From Actinocorallia populi (GTDB taxonomy: Bacteria; Actinomycetota; Actinomycetes; Streptosporangiales; Streptosporangiaceae), in NCBI RefSeq assembly GCF_002995495.1, contig NZ_PVZV01000002.1:62001-126000 (forward strand): DNA of 64,000 nucleotides, written 5' to 3'. The notes under the pieces were generated by a model. The model had not been told where the DNA came from and did no database searches. It saw nothing but the letters and a program-made list of their open reading frames with translations. The position numbers were made by a program, and so were the translations under genes. Of this stretch, positions 33,742-42,469 are shown one piece after another; the stretch's first letter is position 1; every line of letters begins with the position of its first letter.

Positions 33742-36165
33742 TCAGCCGTGGAGGGTGAGGGTGCGCAGGTGCGGGTAGGCGGTGATCTCGGCCTCGGTGA
33801 AGCGCTCGGTGACCCACCGGCCGCGGGAGAACAGGGACGTCTGGTCGGCGTGGTGCGGGGAGGAGGGGTCGGCGGACTGGGAGTAGGTGAGGACGGTGCG
33901 GGTGCGGGGGCCGTCCGGTGTCAGCTCGACGGCCATCATGAAGCTGGATCCCTCGGACACTTCCGAAGAGTCGCTGTCGAGCACGCCGGGGGCGCTGACG
34001 CGGTCGAAGCAGCCTTCATCGTCGGTGCAGCCCGGCAGCGGGATCGAGGCGCGGCGCTGGACCTCGCCAGGGGTGAGGGCCAGGGAGACGCCGTTGTCCT
34101 GGAAGCGCTGCACGGTGTCGGCCAGGGCGCGCCGCACCGCCGGGTCCTCCCGGTCGAGTCCGCGCGGGGTGGTGAGCGGGTCGGCGGGATCGAACGGCAC
34201 CCGCCACGGGCTCTTCTCCGGTTCCGCCGGGCCACTCGGCGCGGCCGGGGGAGAACCTTCCGGCGAGGCGGCCCGGCCCGGCCGCTTCAGCCGCGTGAAG
34301 AGCTCGCGCCACAGGAGGGCGCCGCGGCTGTCGAGGCGGGCGCGGCCGTCCCAGGCCGAGAGCGTGTCGCAGGCCTGGCGCACGTCGGTCCGCCGTCCGT
34401 CGGTGGCGGTCATGACGGGATGGGCGCGGCACACCGCCAGCAGGTCGGGGCGGGCGAGCTCCGCGCTGTGGTTGCGTTTGCCGGTCGCCGCGGCCTGCAG
34501 GTTCTCCAGCGTGAAGCCGGGCGGGCCGAGGCCGTCGGTGCCGTTCAGGCGCTGGGAGATCATGTCCAGGCCGAGCCGGGCACGCAGCCTGAGTTCGGTG
34601 CGGGTCTCGCCGTAGGCGCGGGGAAAGCCCGTGAGGGGGGCCGCGGGGTTGGCCAGCCAGGGGCCGTCGTTGGAGTTGGCCACGTAGTCGGTGCGGGTCA
34701 GCGTCGGGTGGCGGCCCGGTCCGAAGACGCCGGGCTCGACCGCGTCGGGGTCCTCGCCCCAGCCGCAGGCCGACGTGGAGCCGTCCAGGATGAGCTCCTC
34801 GGAGCGTCGTTCGCCGCCTTCCGGAGCGACGGCGCACCGTTCGGCAAGGTCATCGGTGACGTGCGGGACCACTGAGGCGTCGGCGAAGTACGCCGTCCCG
34901 CTCACATCGGTGGCGAGCGTGTAGTAGGTGGGTATGCCTTGGTAGGTCCGCTGGGCCGCGCGCAGTTGGGCGAGGTTCTGCGCTGAGCCCATCGCCAGCC
35001 ACTCGTTCGCCGAGCGCAGGTTCGCGGCGTTGGCGTCGGCGAGGGCGAACGCGGTGCCGGACGTCCAGCCGGCGGCGAGCACCGGGCCGTAGCGCGAGGT
35101 GTACAGGGTGCGCGTAGTGGTGACCGTTCCGCCGACGGGGTCGCGCAGGGTGATCTCCACCTCCTGGCGGCCCATCGGCTCCGTCTTGCCGTCGACCAGG
35201 TAGCCGGTGGGGTCGCCCGGCGCGAGAGTGAGCCGGTAGAGGGTGTGGCGACGCGCGTGCGAGGTCGTGTGGGTCCAGGCCACACCCGCGGTGTGGCCGA
35301 TCTGGACCACCGGGGTGCCGTAGAGGCCGGCGCCCGACACGTCGAGCACGCCGGGAATGGTCAGGTGCACCTGGTAGAGCCGCCAGCCGCCGTGCCACGG
35401 GAGGTGCGGGTCGGCGAGCAGCATGCCGTGGCCGCCGCGGGTCGCCTTCCGGCCCAGGGCCCACGCGTTGCTGCCGGGCTCCGGCACCGCCGTGGCCGGT
35501 GCGGCTCGCGGCCGGCCGGTGTCCCCGGCCGGGGCCGCGGTGGCGACGGCCTCCCGGAAACCCGCGGTCCCGACCCGGTTGGCGTCGAGGATGACGCTCC
35601 AGACGTCCAGGGCGGTGATCGGGCGCACCCATTCCTCGCCCCGGCAGGCCGGATCCGGGAGCCGCTCCACTCCGGTGTCGCGCAGGTAGCGGTTGTACCC
35701 GGCGGCGTAGCCGTCGACCAGCCGGCGCAGTTCCGGGGCGGGGCCGAGCGGCGCGGCGCGGGCCAGCGTCCGCTGCAGGACGCCCGACGCCCGGACGCCC
35801 TTGTAGTAGACGTCGCTCACGGGATTGGCGAGCGGTTCGATCGGATCGTCGGAGACCTCCCGCGAACCGAAGTACTCGGACCGCTCCCCTCGCAGCGTCA
35901 CCACCCGTGAGGCCATGACGCACAGGTCGTCCTGGGCGAACGCGTACCCGTACCCGTATCCGAGGCCTCCGTGGTCCTTCGCCGTGACATGCGGGACGCC
36001 GTATTCGGTCCGCCGGATCTGGGCGGAGTACCGCTCGTCACGGGTCTCCGGCATCGCGTACATCCGCCCGGCCACCACGGCGGTGACGGCCGCGGCCAGC
36101 ACGGTCGCGACCGCCGCGGCCCGCCTGCCGGAACGTCCGCGCAACTCAATGATCTTGATGCTCAT
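33742..36165 (-). CDS. Penicillin acylase-family Ntn hydrolase (secreted)
   Basis: 807 aa from the ATG at 36165 preceded by GGGGGGA; the frame stays open further upstream inside the permease gene. An N-terminal hydrophobic segment (residues ~14-33) is a signal peptide or anchor. Alpha-chain motif RRTEYGVPHVTAKDHGGLGYGYG, then the self-cleavage site with nucleophile Ser232 in EPGSNAWALG, then beta-chain motifs LLADPHLPW and VAWTHTTSHARR. Members deacylate penicillins, acyl-homoserine lactones or echinocandin-type lipopeptides. It is the last gene of the YtrA-ABC operon. Confidence 0.9.
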   Translation of the reverse strand: MSIKIIELRGRSGRRAAAVATVLAAAVTAVVAGRMYAMPETRDERYSAQIRRTEYGVPHVTAKDHGGLGYGYGYAFAQDDLCVMASRVVTLRGERSEYFGSREVSDDPIEPLANPVSDVYYKGVRASGVLQRTLARAAPLGPAPELRRLVDGYAAGYNRYLRDTGVERLPDPACRGEEWVRPITALDVWSVILDANRVGTAGFREAVATAAPAGDTGRPRAAPATAVPEPGSNAWALGRKATRGGHGMLLADPHLPWHGGWRLYQVHLTIPGVLDVSGAGLYGTPVVQIGHTAGVAWTHTTSHARRHTLYRLTLAPGDPTGYLVDGKTEPMGRQEVEITLRDPVGGTVTTTRTLYTSRYGPVLAAGWTSGTAFALADANAANLRSANEWLAMGSAQNLAQLRAAQRTYQGIPTYYTLATDVSGTAYFADASVVPHVTDDLAERCAVAPEGGERRSEELILDGSTSACGWGEDPDAVEPGVFGPGRHPTLTRTDYVANSNDGPWLANPAAPLTGFPRAYGETRTELRLRARLGLDMISQRLNGTDGLGPPGFTLENLQAAATGKRNHSAELARPDLLAVCRAHPVMTATDGRRTDVRQACDTLSAWDGRARLDSRGALLWRELFTRLKRPGRAASPEGSPPAAPSGPAEPEKSPWRVPFDPADPLTTPRGLDREDPAVRRALADTVQRFQDNGVSLALTPGEVQRRASIPLPGCTDDEGCFDRVSAPGVLDSDSSEVSEGSSFMMAVELTPDGPRTRTVLTYSQSADPSSPHHADQTSLFSRGRWVTERFTEAEITAYPHLRTLTLHG

Positions 36166-36182
36166 GCGGTCCCCCCCACGGG

Positions 36183-37244
36183 TCAGGACAGGCGGCGGCG
36201 GACCCACCAGAGGCAGAACCCCGCCAGGCCGAGGGTGAGGGCGGCGTAGCCGCCCGTCTCGATCCACTGGAAGGTCCAGAAGCGGTCGGAGGGGTGGTAG
36301 ACCAGCCGGTGGCGGTAGCCGAGCCGCTCGAGCTCGGCGAAGCACGGGGCGGCTCCCCGCCGCTCGGCCTGCTCCCTGTGCTCGGGCGGTGCGCAGGGCC
36401 CCGAGGAGGTGGACACGGAAATGCCTCCGGAGACCTCCTCCCCGGAGGCGTCGACGATCCGGCTGGACAGGACCCAGGCGGCAGGGTCGCCGGGGACCCG
36501 CGGCTTCACGACCAGGTGGAGGGAACCGCCGCCGCGCGGGAAGAGGAGGTCCTCCACGTCGGTCTCGGCGATCGCCGGAGCCGCATGGACCGGGGTGTCC
36601 AGATGGGGCCGGACCAGCAGCGGCACGGCGGCCTGGACGGCGGCGAAGACGGCCAGGGTGACGGCCATGGCGGGCAGGGTGCGGCGGACCAGCATCCCGA
36701 CGGCCACGCCCAGGACGAAGGCGAAGGCCGCGTATCCGAGGGGGACGACGCCGCGGGCGTCGAACAGCAGCGGCCCCATCCGCGGGAAACCCGGGTGGTT
36801 GCCCGCGGCGGCCTGGTCGACGGGGCCGGACCACCAGGTCACCGCGAGGCTGCCCAGTCCCGCGGCCGCCAGGGCGGCCAGGCCGGTGAGACCGAGTCTG
36901 ACCGCCAGCCAGCGGGTGCGGGTGATGCTCTGGTTCCACACCAGCCGGTGCGTGCCGGCCTCCAGCTCGCGGGTGATCAGCGGCGCTCCCCAGAACAGCC
37001 CGATGAGGGCGGGCAGCACCAGCATGATGGCGGTGAGGGCGAAGAAGGGCACCTGGTGGGCGTGGAAGAACTGCTGGACGTAGGCGGAGCAGCCGCCGCC
37101 GCGGACGGTGCAGGCCGCGATCCCGGCGGCGTAGTCGTCGGCCAGCCCCCGGCCGGTGAACGCCAGGACGGCGGCGAGCGCGGCGAGGGCGGCGAACATC
37201 GCCGCGGCCGCGGCGCGGAACTGGCGCCAGGCCAACCAGATCAT
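36183..37244 (-). CDS. ABC-2-type transporter permease
   Basis: 353 aa, about six membrane helices (MIWLAWRQFRAAAAAMFAAL at the N-terminus; ITRELEAGTHRLVWNQSITR between TM2 and TM3 is typical of actinobacterial ABC-2 permeases). A large extracytoplasmic loop (~210-325) with Cys residues precedes the last helix. The start ATG, preceded by GGAGGTCG, overlaps the ATPase stop (ATGA). Partner of the upstream ATPase; exports an unknown substrate, perhaps an antimicrobial or lipid. Confidence 0.88.
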   Translation of the reverse strand: MIWLAWRQFRAAAAAMFAALAALAAVLAFTGRGLADDYAAGIAACTVRGGGCSAYVQQFFHAHQVPFFALTAIMLVLPALIGLFWGAPLITRELEAGTHRLVWNQSITRTRWLAVRLGLTGLAALAAAGLGSLAVTWWSGPVDQAAAGNHPGFPRMGPLLFDARGVVPLGYAAFAFVLGVAVGMLVRRTLPAMAVTLAVFAAVQAAVPLLVRPHLDTPVHAAPAIAETDVEDLLFPRGGGSLHLVVKPRVPGDPAAWVLSSRIVDASGEEVSGGISVSTSSGPCAPPEHREQAERRGAAPCFAELERLGYRHRLVYHPSDRFWTFQWIETGGYAALTLGLAGFCLWWVRRRLS

Positions 37245-38131
37245 CGCTCGACCTCCAGAACGGGCCACCGGCCGGTTTCGGGGCGCCTGTCCAGGTAGGC
37301 CAGGACGAGGTCCTCCAGGCCGGGCCGGCTGACGGTCCAGGCGGGATCGTGGATCGGGGCGTCGGTGCGGACGATGAAGGTGCTCTGCCGGTCGGTGTGG
37401 CTGGCGGAGACGACGTGCTGGTCCGCGGGCAGCCGGCGGGGGTCGCGGCGCGGCCCGGTGAGCCGGTGGTGGGTGGCCAGCAGCTCCTCGACCTCCCCGG
37501 CCACCTGGACGCGGGAGTCCACCAGCACGACCAGGTGGTCGCAGGTGCGCTCCACGTCGGACACCAGGTGGGAGGAGAGCACGACGCTGAGCTCGTGTTC
37601 GACCGCGGCCTCCATCAGGCTCTGCAGGAACTCGCGGCGGGCGAGCGGGTCGAGCGCGGCGACCGGCTCGTCCAGGAGCAGCAGTTCCGGCCGTTTGGCC
37701 AGGCCCAGGGTGAGGGCGAGCTGGGCGCGCTGGCCGCCCGACAGCCTTCCGGCCCGGCGGGCGGGATCGAGCCCGAGCCGCTCGACGCGCTCGCGTGCCA
37801 GCGCGTCGTCCCACCGGGGGTTGAGCCGGGCGCCCAGCTTCAGATGCTCGGCGACGCTCAGCCCTGCGTAGGTGGGGGTGTCCTGGGCGACGAACCCGAC
37901 CCTGGCCAGCTGCGCGGGTCCCTCTCCCGCCCGGCCGCCGAGCACCTCGACGGAGCCCGCCGACGGCGTCAGCTGGCCGCAGGCCAGGCTCAGCAGCGTG
38001 GTCTTGCCCGCCCCGTTGGGGCCGACCAGGCCCACCACATGCCCGGCCGGGATGTCCAGGGTGCAGTCCCTGAGCGCCCAGCGCTTCCCGTATCTCTTGC
38101 CGAGCCCCTCGGCCCGCAGCACGGCGGTCAC
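37241..38131 (-). CDS. ABC transporter ATP-binding protein
   Basis: 296 aa from a GTG overlapping the GntR stop. Walker A GLVGPNGAGKTTLL, Q-loop FVAQDTPTYAGLSV, signature LSGGQRAQLALTLGLA, Walker B LLLLDEPVAALDP, switch His in SSHLVSDVERTCDHL. The ~75-residue C-terminal extension (STFIVRTDAPIHDPAWTVSR) resembles that of drug- or bacitracin-type ABC-2 exporters. Translationally coupled to both neighbours. Confidence 0.93.
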   Translation of the reverse strand: MTAVLRAEGLGKRYGKRWALRDCTLDIPAGHVVGLVGPNGAGKTTLLSLACGQLTPSAGSVEVLGGRAGEGPAQLARVGFVAQDTPTYAGLSVAEHLKLGARLNPRWDDALARERVERLGLDPARRAGRLSGGQRAQLALTLGLAKRPELLLLDEPVAALDPLARREFLQSLMEAAVEHELSVVLSSHLVSDVERTCDHLVVLVDSRVQVAGEVEELLATHHRLTGPRRDPRRLPADQHVVSASHTDRQSTFIVRTDAPIHDPAWTVSRPGLEDLVLAYLDRRPETGRWPVLEVER

Positions 38132-38520
38132 GCTATGTCCTCCCGGGCGGCGGCCTGAAAGGTCGTCATGAACAGGGCCTCGATGCTCTCCTCGTCGAGC
38201 CCGGCCCGGCGGGCCGCGGCCAGCCAGCGCCGCAGGTCGCGGCGCAGCGGCTCGTGCGCGGCCAGCGAGGCGTCGGTGAGCGTCGCCGTCACGAACGTCC
38301 CCACCCCGGGCCGCGCCGCCACCAGGCCCGCGCGCTCCAGCTCCCGGTAGGCCTTCAGCACCGTGTTCGGGTTGATCGCCAGCCTCGCCACGACCTCCTT
38401 GACCGTTGGGAGCTGGTCGCCCTCGCGCAGCAGCCCCAGTCGCAGGGCCTGCCGCACCTGGCGGACCAGCTGCAGGTACGGCGAGACGCCCGAGTGGTCG
38501 TCCAGATGGAACTCGATCAT
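38128..38520 (-). CDS. GntR-family regulator, YtrA subfamily
   Basis: 130 aa: N-terminal winged HTH (PYLQLVRQVRQALRLGLLRE, LPTVKEVVARLAINPNTVLKAY) and a short C-terminal helical dimer domain without effector pocket, which defines YtrA-type regulators. First gene of the operon with the ABC exporter and penicillin acylase. YtrA proteins repress such exporters and respond to envelope stress. The operator-like palindrome lies 21-40 nt upstream. Confidence 0.92.
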   Translation of the reverse strand: MIEFHLDDHSGVSPYLQLVRQVRQALRLGLLREGDQLPTVKEVVARLAINPNTVLKAYRELERAGLVAARPGVGTFVTATLTDASLAAHEPLRRDLRRWLAAARRAGLDEESIEALFMTTFQAAAREDIA

Positions 38521-38540
38521 CCATACCCCTATATATCTAG

Positions 38541-38580
38541 TTACCTAGCACTATAGGTAAATGCCGAGAGAGGCTGTCAA
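38541..38580 (-). promoter_or_regulatory. YtrA operon promoter with palindromic operator
   Basis: On the minus strand: -35 TTGACA (38575-38580), 19-nt spacer, -10 TATAGT (38550-38555). A perfect 7-bp inverted repeat TTACCTA/TAGGTAA with 6-nt spacer (38541-38560) covers the -10 and expected start, fitting repression by the GntR protein encoded next to it. Confidence 0.7.
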
Positions 38581-38650
38581 TACCGGCCGTCACGGGTGGC
38601 GGCGCCGATGCGCGGGCGGGCGATCACGGTCTCCGGCGGCGTCGCCACGA

Positions 38651-38692
38651 CGCGAAGGGCTCCCTCACCAGCAGGTGAGGGAGCCCTTCGCG
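38651..38692 (-). terminator. Long perfect hairpin terminator
   Basis: 19-bp perfect arms (38651-38669, 38674-38692) with a 4-nt AGCA loop, 73 nt after the stop of the minus-strand RDD gene and before the YtrA promoter. No T-tract. Confidence 0.8.
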
Positions 38693-38764
38693 TGCGTTCC
38701 GAAGAGGGAGAACCGTCGCGGCCATCCGGCCCGCCCGGTCACGGGGCGGCCGGAACCGGACAGG

Positions 38765-39802
38765 TCAAGGCGCCGGAGGCGGGCCGTCCTGCCGCGCGGG
38801 CGGGGCCGGAGCGTACGGCTGCCGAAGGCCGGACGGAAATGCGGCGGGGTGGAGGCCGGGGACGGGAACGGCCTGCTGGAGGTGGGGGCCGGGCGCCGCG
38901 AAGTGGGGGCCCCCGGCCGGGAAGGGCGCGGCCGGGGGCTGGTAGGCGGTGCTCCCCGGGGGGTGGAAGACGGGGGAGGGCGGGGGGTCGACGGGGACGT
39001 GCTGGCCGGTCCTGCGGAGCTGGGCCTCGCGGCGGGCGCGGCGGGCGGCGAGGCGGTGCTCCTCGCGGCGGCGGCGCTCGGCCAGGACGGCCATGAGGAG
39101 GAGTTCCGCCGGGACGCCGGGGGGCGGGGGCGGGGAGAGGAGCGCGGCGAACTCGGCGGCCAGGCGGGCGCCGAGGCGGTGGCGGACGTCGGGGAGGAGC
39201 TCGTGGTAGCGGTGCAGGTACTGGCGGGCGCTGAGGGCCTGGTCGTCGGTGATCTGGGAGAGCTCCAGGGTGGCCGCCCAGGGCGCCAGCGCGGGCGGCA
39301 TCCGGGTGATGGGGGCGCGGACGGTCTCGGCGGCGAGGCGGTCCTGGATGACCATGGTCCCGGCGAAGACGTCGCCCAGGCGGCGGCCCCGGTGGTCGAA
39401 CAGGGAGCACAGCAGGGCGGGCGCGCCGGCGAACATGAAGAACTCCACGAAACCCGTCAGGGCGCGCATCAGCGCCTGGCGGAAGCGCACCACGCCGCCG
39501 TCCACGGAGACCGTGCGCAGCCCGAGCGCCATCTTCCCCACGGTCTTGCCGCGCGTGGCGGTCTCCATGACGGCGGGGTAGCCGACGATGGAGCCGACGG
39601 AGACCAGGATGGCCAGCCCCACCGCCACGGCCTCGTCGGCGAAGAGCACCGTGAACTGCACCGCCTGGCCGAGCGTGGCCATCAGCGAGAGCATGATCGC
39701 CAGATCCAGCAGGAGGGCGAGGGCCCGGCTCGCCAGCCGGGCGGGCCGGATGTCCAGCGCGACCGCCTCGCCCGTCACCAGCTCGCCGGAAGTGACCGTC
39801 AT
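38765..39802 (-). CDS. RDD-family membrane protein
   Basis: 345 aa. Three to four membrane helices in residues ~20-165. RDD motifs include ASRALALLLDLAIMLSLMA, ATRGKTVGKMALGLRTVSVD, and RRLGDVFAGTMVIQDR. The cytoplasmic C-terminal half ends in a long Pro-rich region. RDD proteins are proposed transporters (some carry Na+/H+ antiport); the role here is unknown. Divergent from the SpoIIM gene, its usual neighbour in actinobacteria. Confidence 0.9.
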   Translation of the reverse strand: MTVTSGELVTGEAVALDIRPARLASRALALLLDLAIMLSLMATLGQAVQFTVLFADEAVAVGLAILVSVGSIVGYPAVMETATRGKTVGKMALGLRTVSVDGGVVRFRQALMRALTGFVEFFMFAGAPALLCSLFDHRGRRLGDVFAGTMVIQDRLAAETVRAPITRMPPALAPWAATLELSQITDDQALSARQYLHRYHELLPDVRHRLGARLAAEFAALLSPPPPPGVPAELLLMAVLAERRRREEHRLAARRARREAQLRRTGQHVPVDPPPSPVFHPPGSTAYQPPAAPFPAGGPHFAAPGPHLQQAVPVPGLHPAAFPSGLRQPYAPAPPARQDGPPPAP

Positions 39803-39830
39803 GCGGCCCAGTATGCCCCCCGCCGGACGG

Positions 39831-39942
39831 CCGCGGCGAAGCGATGACGGGCCGCGGGGTCCGGGCGGCCCCGGGTCCGTGCCGTGCCGCGGCGAAGCGA
39901 GGACCGGCCCGCGGGTCCGGCGCGCCCCCGGATTCGTGCGGC
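39831..39942. repeat. Two tandem ~56-bp GC-rich repeats
   Basis: Unit 1 at 39831-39886 and unit 2 at 39887-39942, both beginning GCCGCGGCGAAGCGA and then diverging to roughly three-quarters identity. A third partial GGCCGCGGGTCCGG core is at 39945. Lies in the divergent RDD/SpoIIM gap. Confidence 0.6.
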
Positions 39943-39990
39943 GGGCCGCGGGTCCGGTGCCGTCTCCCGGTTCCCGCCCGGGAAGCCCGG

Positions 39991-39996
39991 TAGATT
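39991..39996 (+). promoter_or_regulatory. -10 element for a leaderless SpoIIM transcript
   Basis: TAGATT ends 6 nt before the GTG at 40003, and no ribosome binding site is present, so translation probably starts at the 5' end of the mRNA. A -35 is not clear. Confidence 0.45.
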
Positions 39997-40002
39997 CCTG
40001 TT

Positions 40003-40998
40003 GTGGATGTCGACGCCTACGTTTCCGCGCACAACGCCGAATGGCTACGCCTGGAGTACCTGATCAACCGCTCCGGGAAGTTGGACGGGGCGGAGATCGA
40101 CGAGCTGGTCGAGCTCTACCAGCGGGCCGCCACGCACCTGTCGGTGGTGCGTTCGGCCTCGCCGGACCCGCTGGTCATCGGGCGGCTGTCGTCGCTGGTG
40201 GCGCGCGGCAGGGCGGCGGTGTCCGGGGCCAGCGCCCCGATGTGGCGGGACGCGGCCCGGCTGATCACGGTGTCGTTCCCCGGCGTCGTCTACCGGCAGC
40301 GCTGGTGGTGGCTGGGCTGCGCGCTGCTGGGCAACCTGCTGGCGCTGGCCGTCGCGTTCTGGGTGGCGGGCGACCCCGAGGTCCAGGCGGCCGTCGGCAC
40401 CCCGCACGAGATCAGGAAGCTGGTCGAGGAGGACTTCGCCAACTACTACACCGAGCACGAGGCCGGCGCGTTCGCCTTCCAGGTGTGGGTGAACAACGCC
40501 TGGGTCTCGGCGCAGGCCATCGCCTTCGGCATCCTGCTGGGCGTCCCGACGCTGTACGTCCTGGTGCTCAACCAGCTCAACCTCGGCCTGACCGGCGGGC
40601 TCATGGCCGCCCACGGCAAGACCGACATCTTCTTCGGCCTGATCCTGCCGCACGGCCTGCTGGAGCTGACCGCGGTGTACGTGGCGTGCGGCGTCGGCCT
40701 CAAACTCGGCTGGACGATCATCGACCCGGGCCGCCGCCCGCGCGGCCGCGCCCTGGCCGAGGAGGGCCGCGCGGCGATGAGCGTGGTGCTCGGCCTCATC
40801 GGGGTGCTGCTGATCTCGGGCGCGATCGAGGGCTTCGTGACCGGCTGGGTGCACACCACCTGGCTGCGCATCGGCATCGGCGTGGTCGCCGAGGCGGCGT
40901 TCCTGGCCTACGTGTGGTTCTTCGGCCGCCGCGCGGTGGCGGCGGGGGACACCGGGGACGCGGCCGAGACCCCCGACCTCGCCCCGGTGTCCGCCTGA
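40003..40998 (+). CDS. Stage II sporulation protein M (SpoIIM/DUF95) family
   Basis: 331 aa from GTG 40003. An N-terminal soluble helical region (VDAYVSAHNAEWLRLEYLIN) leads into about five to six membrane helices (ARLITVSFPGVVYRQRWWWL to RIGIGVVAEAAFLAYVWFF). NNAWVSAQAIAFGILLGVPT and ILPHGLLELTAVYVACGVG are family hallmarks. In Bacillus SpoIIM acts in peptidoglycan remodelling; in actinobacteria it accompanies moxR/DUF58 genes. Convergent with the LuxR-type regulator, with 13 nt between them. Confidence 0.92.
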   Translation: MDVDAYVSAHNAEWLRLEYLINRSGKLDGAEIDELVELYQRAATHLSVVRSASPDPLVIGRLSSLVARGRAAVSGASAPMWRDAARLITVSFPGVVYRQRWWWLGCALLGNLLALAVAFWVAGDPEVQAAVGTPHEIRKLVEEDFANYYTEHEAGAFAFQVWVNNAWVSAQAIAFGILLGVPTLYVLVLNQLNLGLTGGLMAAHGKTDIFFGLILPHGLLELTAVYVACGVGLKLGWTIIDPGRRPRGRALAEEGRAAMSVVLGLIGVLLISGAIEGFVTGWVHTTWLRIGIGVVAEAAFLAYVWFFGRRAVAAGDTGDAAETPDLAPVSA

Positions 40999-41011
40999 GA
41001 ACCCGTGCGGG

Positions 41012-41701
41012 TCAGGTGATCTCCAGCAGCTTCTCGCGGACGGCGTAGACGACGGCCTCCATGCGGGAGTGCAGCTGGAGCTTCTCCAGGATGTTGCGGA
41101 TGTGGTTCTTGACCGTGTTCTCGGAGATGAACAGCTCCCGGGCGATCTCCCGGTTGCCCAGGCCCCGCGCCACCAGGCGCAGCACCTCCATCTCGCGGTC
41201 GGTCAGCCGGGGCGCGGGCACCTGCTGCTGCCGCTCCTCGGACCGCTTGGCCAGCGCGGTGAACTCGGAGATGAGCTTGGACGCCATCGACGGGCTGATC
41301 AGCGACTGCCCGCCGTGCACCGCCCGTACCGCGTGCGGCACCTCGTCGATGGCTATCTCCTTGAGGAGGTAGCCGGTGGCGCCCGCCTTGAGCGCCTCGA
41401 AGAGGTCCTCCTCCTCGTCGCTGATCGTCAACATGACGATCTTCGCGCTGGGCACGGCCTCCTTGATGGCCGCGCAGGCCTCGATGCCGCCACGGCGCGG
41501 CATCCGGATGTCCATCAGGATCACGTCCGGTGTCAGGTCGCGTGCCTTCTGGACGGCCTCCAGCCCGTCACCGCCCTCGCCGATCACTTCAATGCCGGGC
41601 TCGCCGGACAGGACCATCTCCAGCCCCCTCCGGAAGAGGGCATGGTCGTCCACGATCAGGACTCGGATCGGATCGGTGCGAGCTTCGGGGATCTCGCTCA
41701 C
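41012..41701 (-). CDS. Orphan LuxR/NarL-family response regulator
   Basis: 229 aa. Receiver domain with Asp18/Asp19, phospho-acceptor Asp64 (VILMDIRMP), Thr in MLTISD and Lys in YLLKE; LuxR HTH ([40 protein letters not shown]). No kinase gene is adjacent. This conserved actinobacterial gene typically sits between hpf and secA, so regulation of envelope or secretion genes is plausible. 69 nt upstream is hpf on the same strand. Confidence 0.93.
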   Translation of the reverse strand: MSEIPEARTDPIRVLIVDDHALFRRGLEMVLSGEPGIEVIGEGGDGLEAVQKARDLTPDVILMDIRMPRRGGIEACAAIKEAVPSAKIVMLTISDEEEDLFEALKAGATGYLLKEIAIDEVPHAVRAVHGGQSLISPSMASKLISEFTALAKRSEERQQQVPAPRLTDREMEVLRLVARGLGNREIARELFISENTVKNHIRNILEKLQLHSRMEAVVYAVREKLLEIT

Positions 41702-41770
41702 TCTTCCTCCCCCATATGGGTCGCCTAGATCATGGCACGGCGAGGGCGATTACGGGTTGCTCACGTCGGA

Positions 41771-42469
41771 TTACTCCTCGATGAGGCGGATGACTCCGTA
41801 GTCCCACCCGCGCCGCCGGTAGACGACGCTGGGCCGGCCACTCTCCCTGTCACGGAACAGGAAGAAGTCGTGTCCGACAAGTTCCATTTCGTAGAGGGCC
41901 TGCTGGATGTCCATCGGACCGGCCTCGTGGCACTTCTCGCGGACCACGACGGGACCGTTCCCGTCCATCGGGATCGGCAGGAGGGTCTCCTCCAGGTCGG
42001 GCCGGTCGAAGACCCTCTCCTCCGCCTCGGCGACCCCCGTGGAGCCGGCGCGCCCGGCCCCGGAGACGGGCTCGACCGAGGGCTCGCGGGCGGTCAGCGC
42101 AGAGGGCTCCAGGGGAGTGGGCATCGGTTCGACGCCGCTGTACTTGGCGGGCGTGCGCGTGCCGTGGTGGATCTTGCGCCGGTCCGCGGCCCGGCGCATG
42201 CGGGTGTCGAGCTTGTCGAGGGCGACGTCGAGCGCGCCGTAGCGGTCGTCGGCGGCGGCCTCGGCGCGGATCACCGGCCCCTTGGAGCGCACGGTGAGCT
42301 CGACCCGCTCCCGCTGGCCGGCCTGCCGGGGGTTGCGCTCCTCACTCACCTCCACGTCCACCTGGATGATCTTGGAGTCGAGTTTCTCGAACTTGGCGAG
42401 CTTGCTGTCGACGTGCTGCCGGAAGCGGTCGTTCACGTCCGTCCGACGGCCCCTCACGATGATGTCCAA
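41771..42469 (-). CDS. hpf: Long-form ribosome hibernation promoting factor
   Basis: 232 aa from a TTG at 42469 with GGGGGG upstream. N-terminal RaiA/YfiA-like domain (MDIIVRGRRTDVNDRFRQHV, DDRYGALDVALDKLDTRMRR) and C-terminal dimerisation domain (MELVGHDFFLFRDRESGRPS to YGVIRLIEE), joined by an Ala/Glu-rich linker. It dimerises 70S ribosomes into inactive 100S particles in stationary phase or stress. A long upstream gap with alternative hairpins suggests leader control. Confidence 0.95.
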   Translation of the reverse strand: MDIIVRGRRTDVNDRFRQHVDSKLAKFEKLDSKIIQVDVEVSEERNPRQAGQRERVELTVRSKGPVIRAEAAADDRYGALDVALDKLDTRMRRAADRRKIHHGTRTPAKYSGVEPMPTPLEPSALTAREPSVEPVSGAGRAGSTGVAEAEERVFDRPDLEETLLPIPMDGNGPVVVREKCHEAGPMDIQQALYEMELVGHDFFLFRDRESGRPSVVYRRRGWDYGVIRLIEE

